From Clostridia bacterium (GTDB taxonomy: Bacteria > Bacillota > Clostridia > Oscillospirales > Acutalibacteraceae): a DNA stretch of 6,630 nt. The stretch covers positions 1 to 6,630 of the forward strand of contig CAAGBH010000146.1 of NCBI GenBank assembly GCA_900768035.1, written 5' to 3'. The position numbers and the translations under genes were made by a program. The stretch's first letter is position 1. Each line of letters opens with the position of its first letter. The notes below the pieces were generated by a model. It saw only the letters and a program-made list of their open reading frames with translations, made no database searches and had not been told where the DNA came from. This document shows positions 1 to 5,197 of the stretch, in pieces.

Positions 1-1769
1 ATAGGGCAATTTTTAAAAAGCATCAGCGGAATATTTCCGTAACTTATAATTCCTTTTGGTATCGGTGAATTTAACTCGCCGATATCACCCAAAGTCAATT
101 CATTTGAAAGTATAACCGCTTTAGCACCCAATTCAGAGACAGAAAAAGCCGAAAAAGAATTGTGGATATTAAGTCCTGTATCTGCCAAAACTGTGAAGCC
201 CAGATTTTTTGCAATTTCTATTTGCGCTATATTACCGCAAAGGCAGATTTCAAAACCTTTTTGCTTCATAAAAATAAGTTTTTGCGAAATCAGTTCTTCG
301 CTAATGATTCCACGGGGGATTTCCAAAATGTTTATAACATTATCTATTAAATCAATATCACTTTCGAGCGGAACTATTACTGCTTTTATTCCGTCAAGAT
401 CATTTGGAATCTGATTTTTATTTTCAATTCTTATTACCAAGTCGGGTTTTTCTTTGTGTTGAGTTTTGGTTTTTTGCGAAAATTCAACAGAAACTTTTTC
501 CCTTTTAACCTTACTTCTCGCATCGTCAAGCAATGAACAAGCCTGACGTCTTAAAGCGTTAAGTTCACTCGACGGAACAAAGAGCCCGTCGTCAAGGCAA
601 AGCGTTCCGCCCTCGTCATAATAAGGTGTATCACCGAATTTCGTGAGATTTTTAAAAGCATCTTCGTAAGTCAGCGCCTTATTTTTTGCCTTTTGGGGAA
701 TATTCCCTTTTACTGTAACTTCATTTTCACCGTCGCAAAGTGTTAAACTAATAGGCTCGTTTTCTTTAATTTCCGCCTTTATACCGACGGCCACATTTTT
801 AGATTCTTTCCTGTAAAGTTCGTGCAAAACGGGAAAGGCTTTAGGCGCATCGGTAACATCTTCTTTGGTACGGATACCGAACATATCTCTACCGAGTTTA
901 TTCTCTAAATATCCGCTTGTGAAACCCGAACGAGAAAAAACATTTTTAAGTGTTTCGCTTAATTCTTTATCAACCGCTCCCGTTTGCAAAGCGAGTTTGC
1001 ACGCTTTTGTGGCGGCGGCAACATATTCAGGGCGTTTCATTCTGCCCTCGATTTTAAATGAACCAACACCGATTTCATAAAGTTTTCTTATATATTCCAA
1101 AAGCGATAAATCTTTTAAACTAAGGTCATACCCTGTGCCGTTTTCAACCAAAAAAGGAAGTCTGCAAGGACCTGCGCAAAGTCCTCGGTTTCCGCTTCTC
1201 GAACCTAAAAATGCCGAAAGCAAACATTGACCCGAAACGCACATACAAAGCGCACCGTGAACAAACACTTCCACCGTTATATCATATTTTTTTGCTTCTT
1301 TGCAAAATTCGGTCAAGTCATCAAATGACATTTCTCTTGCAACAACAACCTGTTTAAAACCCAACCTTTTTAAAATTGGCAAGGCTGAAACCGAGTGTAC
1401 CGACATCTGCGTTGAAGCGTGTAACGGAAGTTGGGGTAAACGGTTATGAATTTCCTCCGCCAACCCCAAGTCCTGAACGATTATTCCGTCTATTCCTATA
1501 TTATAGGCGGTCTCGGCCAGCATAAGCGCATCGTAAAATTCATTATCTTTTATAAGGATATTAAGTGTTAAATAAACTTTTACATTACGGATATGGCAAT
1601 ACTTCACCGCATTTTCAAGTTCGCAAAAATCAAAATTCTGCGCATTTCTTCTGGCGGAAAAATCCTTTGCACCCAAGTATACTGCATCAGCGCCGCTGCG
1701 AACAGCCGCTTCTAACATTTCTACCGAACCTACGGGCGATAGAATTTCACCTTTAAAATTCTCTTGCAC
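1..1769 (-). CDS. U32 family protein with DUF3656-like region (RlhA/TrhP-type RNA hydroxylation factor), 3' end cut by window
   Basis: I translated 589 uninterrupted codons from a GTG at 1769-1767 to the window edge; the C-terminus lies outside. The U32 signature E-x-F-x2-G-A-L-C-x4-G-x-C-x-L-S is complete at about residues 167-185 (EVFVHGALCMCVSGQCLLS). It is followed by GNRGLCAGPCR (194-203) and KIEGRMKRPEYV (239-250). Cys175, Cys182, Cys198 and Cys202 are candidate ligands of the iron-sulfur cluster known in this family. The stretch after about residue 330 fits the DUF3656/collagenase-like extension, and YGNIPLM plus NCP (577-589) match the conserved C-terminal U32 module. Despite the name 'peptidase', characterised members act in RNA hydroxylation: E. 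coli RlhA makes 5-hydroxycytidine in 23S rRNA, and TrhP makes 5-hydroxyuridine in tRNA, using prephenate-dependent chemistry. The length and DUF3656-like part favour an RlhA-like protein, but the substrate is inference. The gene is divergent from the ApgM gene, and no start-proximal promoter is convincing. Confidence 0.93.
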   Translation of the reverse strand, partial: MQENFKGEILSPVGSVEMLEAAVRSGADAVYLGAKDFSARRNAQNFDFCELENAVKYCHIRNVKVYLTLNILIKDNEFYDALMLAETAYNIGIDGIIVQDLGLAEEIHNRLPQLPLHASTQMSVHSVSALPILKRLGFKQVVVAREMSFDDLTEFCKEAKKYDITVEVFVHGALCMCVSGQCLLSAFLGSRSGNRGLCAGPCRLPFLVENGTGYDLSLKDLSLLEYIRKLYEIGVGSFKIEGRMKRPEYVAAATKACKLALQTGAVDKELSETLKNVFSRSGFTSGYLENKLGRDMFGIRTKEDVTDAPKAFPVLHELYRKESKNVAVGIKAEIKENEPISLTLCDGENEVTVKGNIPQKAKNKALTYEDAFKNLTKFGDTPYYDEGGTLCLDDGLFVPSSELNALRRQACSLLDDARSKVKREKVSVEFSQKTKTQHKEKPDLVIRIENKNQIPNDLDGIKAVIVPLESDIDLIDNVINILEIPRGIISEELISQKLIFMKQKGFEICLCGNIAQIEIAKNLGFTVLADTGLNIHNSFSAFSVSELGAKAVILSNELTLGDIGELNSPIPKGIISYGNIPLMLFKNCP

Positions 1770-1774
1770 TTAAT

Positions 1775-1781
1775 ATCACCT
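1775..1781 (-). promoter_or_regulatory. Shine-Dalgarno site fixing the GTG start of the U32 gene
   Basis: On the minus strand AGGTGAT lies 5 nt upstream of the GTG at 1769-1767 and matches the anti-Shine-Dalgarno core AAGGAGGTGAT. The next in-frame ATG is 17 codons further in (Met18) and would remove the first beta-strand (GEILSPVGS), so GTG is the preferred start. Confidence 0.8.
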
Positions 1782-1827
1782 CTAAAATATCATACATTAA
1801 ATTAGAGAAAAAATAAAGTCTTTTTTC

Positions 1828-1856
1828 TTTACAATAAATTATATAATTGTTATAAT
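1828..1856 (+). promoter_or_regulatory. Sigma-A promoter of the ApgM gene
   Basis: The -35 box TTTACA (1828-1833) and a perfect -10 box TATAAT (1851-1856) are separated by 17 nt. The TG at 1848-1849 makes this an extended -10 promoter. Transcription would begin near 1863, giving a leader of about 25 nt that contains the ribosome site AAAGGAAG (1873-1880). The short leader leaves no room for a riboswitch, so strong constitutive expression is likely (inference). Confidence 0.82.
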
Positions 1857-1887
1857 ATAGTTAATATTTTTAAAAGGAAGCGAAATT

Positions 1888-3099
1888 ATGAAATATTTAG
1901 TTTTATTATGTGACGGCATGGCAGATACACCAAGTACATATTTAAATAATAAAACACCTATGGAATTGGCAAATAAACCAATTATGGATAGTCTTGCAAC
2001 TGTTTCGGAAGTGGGTATGTGCCGCACAGTTGGTGAGGGACTTAAACCCGGTAGCGATGTTGCCAATCTTTCGGTTATGGGGTATGACCCATTTGTTTGC
2101 TATACAGGACGTTCTCCATTAGAGGCGGCATCTATTGGCGTTGAACTTAAAGACAGCGATGTTGCGCTCCGTTGCAATATTGTGACCTTATCCAATGAAG
2201 AAAACTACTGTGATAAAACTATGGTTGACTATTGCGCAGGCGATATTTCCACAAAAGAAGCACACGAAATCATTAAAACCATAGAAGAAAAATTAGGTAA
2301 TGAAATTTATAAATTCTACGGCGGTGTAAGTTACCGTCATTGTCTTGTTGTGCAAAACGGCACTACCGACCTTGGAACACTAACCCCACCCCACGATATA
2401 AGCGGTAAAGTTATTAAGGAATATTTGAGCGACAGCGAAAACGCCAAACCGCTTATTGACCTTATGAAAAAAAGTTATGATATCTTAAAAGACCACCCTG
2501 TTAATATTGAAAGACGCAAAAAAGGTCTTAATGAGGCAAACTCTATCTGGCTTTGGGGCGAGGGCAAAAAACCTCAACTTGAAAACTTTTTCACAAAAAA
2601 CGGTGTTAAAGGCTGTGTTGTAAGTGCGGTTGACCTTTTGAAAGGTATCGGTATATGCGCCGATATGGAAACACCTGAAGTTGAAAACACCACCGGATAT
2701 CTTGACACCAATTTTGAAGGAAAAGCAAATGCGGGCATTGAGGCTTTCAAAAATGGATGCGACCTTGTGTATCTTCACTTTGAAGCACCCGACGAATGCG
2801 GACACAGAGGAGAGGCTGAAAACAAGATTAAGGCTATCGAACTTATTGAAAACCGTGCGCTCAAAATTATGCTCGATTACTTAGAAAACTGCGGTGAAGA
2901 CTATAGAATTTTAATTATGCCTGACCACCCCACACCTTTAAACACAATGACACATTCTGCCGAGCCTGTGCCTTACTTAATTTTCGATAGCAGAAAGAAA
3001 CTTGAAGGTGTAAATTCTTTCACCGAAAACAATGCAAAATCTACGGGAATTTTTGTAAAACATGGTCCAAAAATTATGGAAAAATTATTAGAAAAATAG
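1888..3099 (+). CDS. apgM: Archaeal-type cofactor-independent phosphoglycerate mutase family protein (ApgM; alternatively a proposed homoserine kinase)
   Basis: The 403-residue protein belongs to the alkaline-phosphatase/iPGM superfamily and has the usual ApgM length of about 400. Metal and active-site motifs are present in order: CDGMAD with Asp9; SDVANLSVMGYDP with Ser62 as the expected phospho-serine nucleophile; EAPDECGH with Asp302 and His306; DHPTP with Asp346 and His347; and THSAEPVPY with His356. The expected reaction is interconversion of 3- and 2-phosphoglycerate in the cytoplasm through a phosphoserine intermediate and divalent metal ions. A bacterial subgroup of this family has been proposed to be homoserine kinase in genomes lacking ThrB, and sequence reading alone cannot separate the two. 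The start is supported by AAAGGAAG 7 nt upstream and by the N-terminal MKYLVLLCDGMAD motif. It is transcribed alone from its own promoter, and no strong terminator follows. Family assignment is firm; the substrate is uncertain. Confidence 0.9.
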   Translation: MKYLVLLCDGMADTPSTYLNNKTPMELANKPIMDSLATVSEVGMCRTVGEGLKPGSDVANLSVMGYDPFVCYTGRSPLEAASIGVELKDSDVALRCNIVTLSNEENYCDKTMVDYCAGDISTKEAHEIIKTIEEKLGNEIYKFYGGVSYRHCLVVQNGTTDLGTLTPPHDISGKVIKEYLSDSENAKPLIDLMKKSYDILKDHPVNIERRKKGLNEANSIWLWGEGKKPQLENFFTKNGVKGCVVSAVDLLKGIGICADMETPEVENTTGYLDTNFEGKANAGIEAFKNGCDLVYLHFEAPDECGHRGEAENKIKAIELIENRALKIMLDYLENCGEDYRILIMPDHPTPLNTMTHSAEPVPYLIFDSRKKLEGVNSFTENNAKSTGIFVKHGPKIMEKLLEK

Positions 3100-3180
3100 C
3101 GTAAAATATTTTTCTGCGAAATGCCCTATAGATTATGAAAATGTGTTGTTATGTAAACTTAATAAACCTAAAAAGTTTTT

Positions 3181-3277
3181 CAACTTATCCACCGACATAT
3201 TCACAATTTTACCGCTTGTCCAACCAAAATTCAGTATTTAAAGGCTTTTTTTGGTGGAAAACTATGTGGATAAGTTG
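3181..3277. repeat. 12-bp perfect inverted repeat with a nested imperfect one
   Basis: CAACTTATCCAC (3181-3192) is repeated exactly in inverse orientation as GTGGATAAGTTG (3266-3277), 73 nt apart. Inside it, 3220-3229 (CCAACCAAAA) can pair with 3249-3257 (TTTTGGTGG) with one bulged A. The outer arms contain the DnaA-like boxes, which may fully explain the symmetry. A folded RNA or extruded DNA hairpin is the alternative. No target-site duplication flanks the arms, so a miniature transposon is not supported. Confidence 0.7.
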
Positions 3278-3282
3278 GATAA
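3181..3282. promoter_or_regulatory. Cluster of DnaA-box-like 9-mers
   Basis: The bacterial DnaA box consensus is TTATCCACA (TTATNCACA). A perfect copy lies on the minus strand at 3265-3273. Near copies are TTATCCACC (plus, 3185-3193), ATATTCACA (plus, 3197-3205), TTTTCCACC (minus, 3253-3261) and TTATCCAAC (minus, 3274-3282, directly abutting the perfect box). The sites form two groups pointing towards each other. Such clusters occur at oriC and also at origin-independent DnaA titration or regulatory sites, such as the DnaA-box clusters of Bacillus subtilis. Neither dnaA nor dnaN is adjacent, so a titration or regulatory site is the more cautious reading. DnaA binding is inferred only from the sequence match. 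Confidence 0.5.
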
Positions 3283-3337
3283 ATAGGCTTTTGGTTATAA
3301 TTACAATAAAATTATTATGTAAAGCATTTCGATTATT

Positions 3338-3344
3338 TTCGACA
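3338..3344 (-). promoter_or_regulatory. Possible Spo0A box (0A box)
   Basis: The minus strand reads TGTCGAA, the core of the Spo0A binding consensus, 12 nt upstream of the putative -35 box of the HlyIII gene. A 7-mer match in AT-rich DNA can easily arise by chance, so this is a weak call. It is listed because of its position between the DnaA-like cluster and the promoter. Confidence 0.25.
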
Positions 3345-3355
3345 TAAAATTCACC

Positions 3356-3383
3356 TTGTTAAAACACCCAAAATTTTTATAAA
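3356..3383 (+). promoter_or_regulatory. Probable promoter of the HlyIII-rubredoxin unit
   Basis: The -35-like TTGTTA (3356-3361) and -10-like TATAAA (3378-3383) are separated by 16 nt and lie just upstream of the HlyIII ribosome site at 3395-3401. The match is reasonable, but the surrounding DNA is so AT-rich that other hexamer pairs could be chosen. Confidence 0.45.
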
Positions 3384-3406
3384 ATTCTATTAAAAAAGGA
3401 GAAAAA

Positions 3407-4087
3407 ATGAAACGCACTAAACTTTGTGACCGTCTTCTTCCTGACTACACAAAAGGTGAAGAAATTTTCAATATGGTTTCACACATTGTCGGCGGCGGTT
3501 TCGGTATAATAATTGCCGCATTATGTATCGTAAAAGCCTTTCTTAATTACGATGCATATCAGATTGTATCCGCTTTTATTTACGGATTTTCAATGATAAT
3601 TCTTTACACTATGTCAAGCGTTTATCACGGACTTATTCCCGTAACCGCTAAAAAGGTTTTTCAGATTATCGACCACTGTGCAGTATTTATATTAATAGCG
3701 GGAACATACACGCCTATCGCTTTATGCTCTATAAGGCAACTTTCCACCGCACTTGGTTGGAGCCTTTTTGGGTTTGTGTGGGCAATGACCGCCTTGGGCG
3801 TAACCTTTAACGCTATAGACCTTAAAAAATACAGTCTATTTTCAAATATTTGTTATCTCGCTGTTGGTTGGTGTGTTATATTTATAGTTAAATTCGCCAT
3901 TAGAGCAGTAACTCTTGACGGTTTTTGGTGGTTGCTTGCAGGCGGTATTTCTTATACAATCGGCGCTGTGCTTTATGGTATAGCAGGTAAATTCGGTTAC
4001 CGATATGTTCATTCTGTTTTTCATATATTTGTGTTATTCGGAACTTTACTGCAAGCGATTTGTATTATTTTTTATGTTTTGGTATAA
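3407..4087 (+). CDS. Hemolysin III family integral membrane protein (PAQR-like, TrhA/YplQ type)
   Basis: The 226-residue protein is very hydrophobic, with about seven predicted membrane segments (roughly 24-46, 50-70, 85-106, 113-135, 143-165, 173-193, 203-225). It carries the metal-site motifs of the HlyIII/PAQR superfamily: SSVYH with His74, IIDHCAVFILIAGTYTP with Asp89, and VHSVFH with His202 and His206. The N-terminal EEIFNMVSHIVGG is also typical. Family length is about 210-230 residues, so the gene is intact. The 'hemolysin' name comes from a Bacillus cereus homologue; bacterial members have since been linked to membrane lipid homeostasis, and eukaryotic relatives are adiponectin-receptor-type lipid hydrolases. 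The ATG follows AAAGGAG by 5 nt. The rubredoxin gene starts 44 bp downstream and is probably cotranscribed. Enzymatic activity is not shown by the sequence. Confidence 0.93.
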   Translation: MKRTKLCDRLLPDYTKGEEIFNMVSHIVGGGFGIIIAALCIVKAFLNYDAYQIVSAFIYGFSMIILYTMSSVYHGLIPVTAKKVFQIIDHCAVFILIAGTYTPIALCSIRQLSTALGWSLFGFVWAMTALGVTFNAIDLKKYSLFSNICYLAVGWCVIFIVKFAIRAVTLDGFWWLLAGGISYTIGAVLYGIAGKFGYRYVHSVFHIFVLFGTLLQAICIIFYVLV

Positions 4088-4116
4088 CTTTGAATATTAT
4101 TCAAAAAATAAACTAT

Positions 4117-4124
4117 AAAGGAGG
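4117..4124 (+). promoter_or_regulatory. Ribosome binding site that sets the rubredoxin start
   Basis: AAAGGAGG sits 7 nt before the ATG at 4132. The same frame is open further upstream to an ATG at 4060, but that would overlap the end of the HlyIII gene and add 24 unrelated residues to a rubredoxin of standard size. Confidence 0.88.
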
Positions 4125-4131
4125 CTTTAAA

Positions 4132-4290
4132 ATGAAATATGTATGTGAAGTATGCGGTTGGACTTATGACGAAACCGTTGGCGATGCCGATAATGGTATT
4201 GCTGCTGGTACAAAATTCGAAGACTTACCTGAAGATTTTGTATGCCCGTTATGCGGTGTAGGCAAAGACCAATTCAGCAAAGAAGACTAA
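4132..4290 (+). CDS. Rubredoxin
   Basis: This 52-residue protein is a complete, standard-size rubredoxin. Four cysteines bind one iron atom: Cys5 and Cys8 in CEVCG, and Cys38 and Cys41 in CPLCG. Further family marks are the aromatic Tyr3, Trp10 and Tyr12, the run GDADNGIAAGTKFEDLP (17-33), and DFVCPLCGVGKDQF (35-48). It is a soluble one-electron carrier of anaerobes that commonly passes electrons to oxygen- or superoxide-detoxifying enzymes such as rubrerythrin, flavodiiron proteins or superoxide reductase. None of these partners is in the window. It lies 44 bp after the HlyIII gene on the same strand and is followed at once by a terminator, so the two probably share a transcript, although a functional link is not evident. 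Confidence 0.97.
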   Translation: MKYVCEVCGWTYDETVGDADNGIAAGTKFEDLPEDFVCPLCGVGKDQFSKED

Positions 4291-4320
4291 AAAACATCCG
4301 CTTTATGCGGATGTTTTATT
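4291..4320 (+). terminator. Rho-independent terminator after rubredoxin
   Basis: AAAACATCCGC (4291-4301) pairs perfectly with GCGGATGTTTT (4307-4317) around the 5-nt loop TTTAT, an 11-bp stem running into TTTTATT. It begins directly after the rubredoxin stop codon. The A-rich left arm and T-rich right arm could allow some function in the opposite direction too. Confidence 0.9.
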
Positions 4321-4348
4321 AGAAAGAATATAACGAAAGGTTTTTTCT

Positions 4349-5170
4349 ATGATTAAAATTATGGTCGATTCCTCTTCCGACTGTAAAGCGGAAGATAATA
4401 TATATGATATTTTCGTTCCTATTACAATAAATATCGGCGGAGAAGAATTTAAAGACGGTGTTGATATTAATGCCGATAAATTCTATGATATTTTAACAAA
4501 CGGCAATGATTTTCCCCGCACTTCTCAACCGTCACCCCAAGAATTTTTGGAAATTTTCGAAACGGCAAAACAAAATAAGGATACAATAATATATTTTGCT
4601 CTTTCGTCGGCTTTAAGCGGAACTTATCAGGGTGCGCTTATCGCAAAAGAAATGGCAGACTATGATAATATTTTTATTATTGACACTAAAACCGCAAGCC
4701 ATATGATAGGTGTATTAGCAAGGTATGCCAAACAACTTATTGAAAAGGGAGTTTCGGCAGAGGAAATCGTAAATAAATGCGAAGAACTAAAATCTAAAGT
4801 CAAGGTTTTAGCAGGGCTTGACACCTTGGAATATCTTAAAAAAGGCGGTCGGCTCAGCAGTACATCGGCTATGATTGGCACCCTTGCAAACATAAAACCT
4901 ATTATAACTGTAAACCAAAACGGGCAAGTGGACACAATCGGCAAGGCGTTAGGTGTTGGCAAAGCAATACAGTATATAACCGAAAAACTGTCATCTGTTG
5001 AAATAGACCAAAACTTCCCCATTTATTTACTTTACACCAAAGGCAAGGAAAACTCTTTAAAACTTGCCCAAAAACTAAATTTAGATATTAAAGATACCTT
5101 ACAAGTGGGCGCTACAATCGGCGCACACGTCGGTCCGGAAATTTACGGAATATTATATGTAATAAAATAG
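4349..5170 (+). CDS. DegV family fatty-acid-binding protein (FakB-like)
   Basis: The 273-residue protein is close to the usual DegV length of about 280. Family marks in order are the N-terminal MVDSSSD (5-11); RTSQPSPQEF (57-66), whose Thr-Ser pair normally contacts the fatty-acid carboxylate; LSSALSGTYQ (85-94); IDTKTAS (111-117); LDTLEYLKKGGRLS (157-170); and the C-terminal GATIGAHVGPEIYG (254-267) with His260. DegV/FakB proteins bind a single acyl chain. In Firmicutes, FakB presents it to the kinase FakA, making acyl-phosphate for phospholipid synthesis. No fakA is in the window, so whether this is a true FakB partner or an orphan DegV is open. The ATG follows GAAAGG (4335-4340) by 8 nt. 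The gene lies after a terminator, so it likely has its own promoter, which I could not place. It converges with rpoC. Confidence 0.93.
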   Translation: MIKIMVDSSSDCKAEDNIYDIFVPITINIGGEEFKDGVDINADKFYDILTNGNDFPRTSQPSPQEFLEIFETAKQNKDTIIYFALSSALSGTYQGALIAKEMADYDNIFIIDTKTASHMIGVLARYAKQLIEKGVSAEEIVNKCEELKSKVKVLAGLDTLEYLKKGGRLSSTSAMIGTLANIKPIITVNQNGQVDTIGKALGVGKAIQYITEKLSSVEIDQNFPIYLLYTKGKENSLKLAQKLNLDIKDTLQVGATIGAHVGPEIYGILYVIK

Positions 5171-5195
5171 GCTGGGACTTAAGTCCCAGCCTATT
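5166..5195. terminator. Bidirectional terminator: perfect 30-nt palindrome between degV and rpoC
   Basis: Positions 5166-5180 are exactly complementary to 5181-5195, giving a GC-containing stem of 13 bp or more with a TTAA loop (inner part CTGGGACTTAAGTCCCAG). It overlaps the DegV stop codon (5168-5170) and ends 2 nt before the rpoC stop codon. Read on the minus strand it runs into ATTTTATT, a better U-tract than the plus-strand TTAATTATT. It is therefore probably strongest for rpoC and also usable for degV. Confidence 0.85.
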
Positions 5196-5197
5196 AA

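Larger units (their letters stand above)
3100..3406. other. Non-coding gap with DnaA-box-like cluster and HlyIII promoter region
   Basis: This 307-bp AT-rich spacer separates the ApgM and hemolysin III genes. Its left part (3100-3180) shows nothing convincing apart from a weak AT-only hairpin. The middle (3181-3282) has the DnaA-box-like cluster and inverted repeats described separately. The right part (3283-3406) is very AT-rich and carries one Spo0A-box-like heptamer, a probable promoter and the HlyIII ribosome site AAAGGAG (3395-3401). A 70-codon open frame across it is not credible as a gene. Confidence 0.75.

Noticed and set aside
160..1080. Plus-strand open frames of 62-84 codons at 160-414 and 865-1080
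   Set aside because: Both are antisense to the continuous minus-strand U32 frame, which carries clear family motifs.
1789..1794. Minus-strand -10 box (TATGAT) for the U32 gene
   Set aside because: It lies so close to the ribosome site that the transcript would begin next to the Shine-Dalgarno sequence, and no good -35 box is found; other AT-rich hexamers compete.
3155..3178. Terminator after the ApgM gene (AAACTT with AAGTTT, then T-rich)
   Set aside because: The stem is only 6 bp with four A-T pairs and a 12-nt loop, which is too weak to call; the ApgM transcript end is left undefined.
3135..3347. A 70-codon plus-strand open frame in the spacer
   Set aside because: It has no ribosome site, no recognisable motif, and crosses the inverted repeats and DnaA-like boxes; its composition is that of translated AT-rich non-coding DNA.
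3181..3406. Chromosomal replication origin
   Set aside because: No dnaA, dnaN or other origin-marker gene is adjacent, only one box is perfect, no DnaA-trio array is seen, and the nearby rpoC would be head-on to the fork.
4060..4131. A longer rubredoxin with a 24-residue N-terminal extension
   Set aside because: The extension overlaps the end of the HlyIII gene, has no ribosome site and is unlike any rubredoxin, while AAAGGAGG sits correctly before the ATG at 4132.
4329..4334. Promoter -10 box (TATAAC) just ahead of DegV
   Set aside because: It sits against the DegV ribosome site, so a transcript would have practically no leader, and there is no supporting -35 box.
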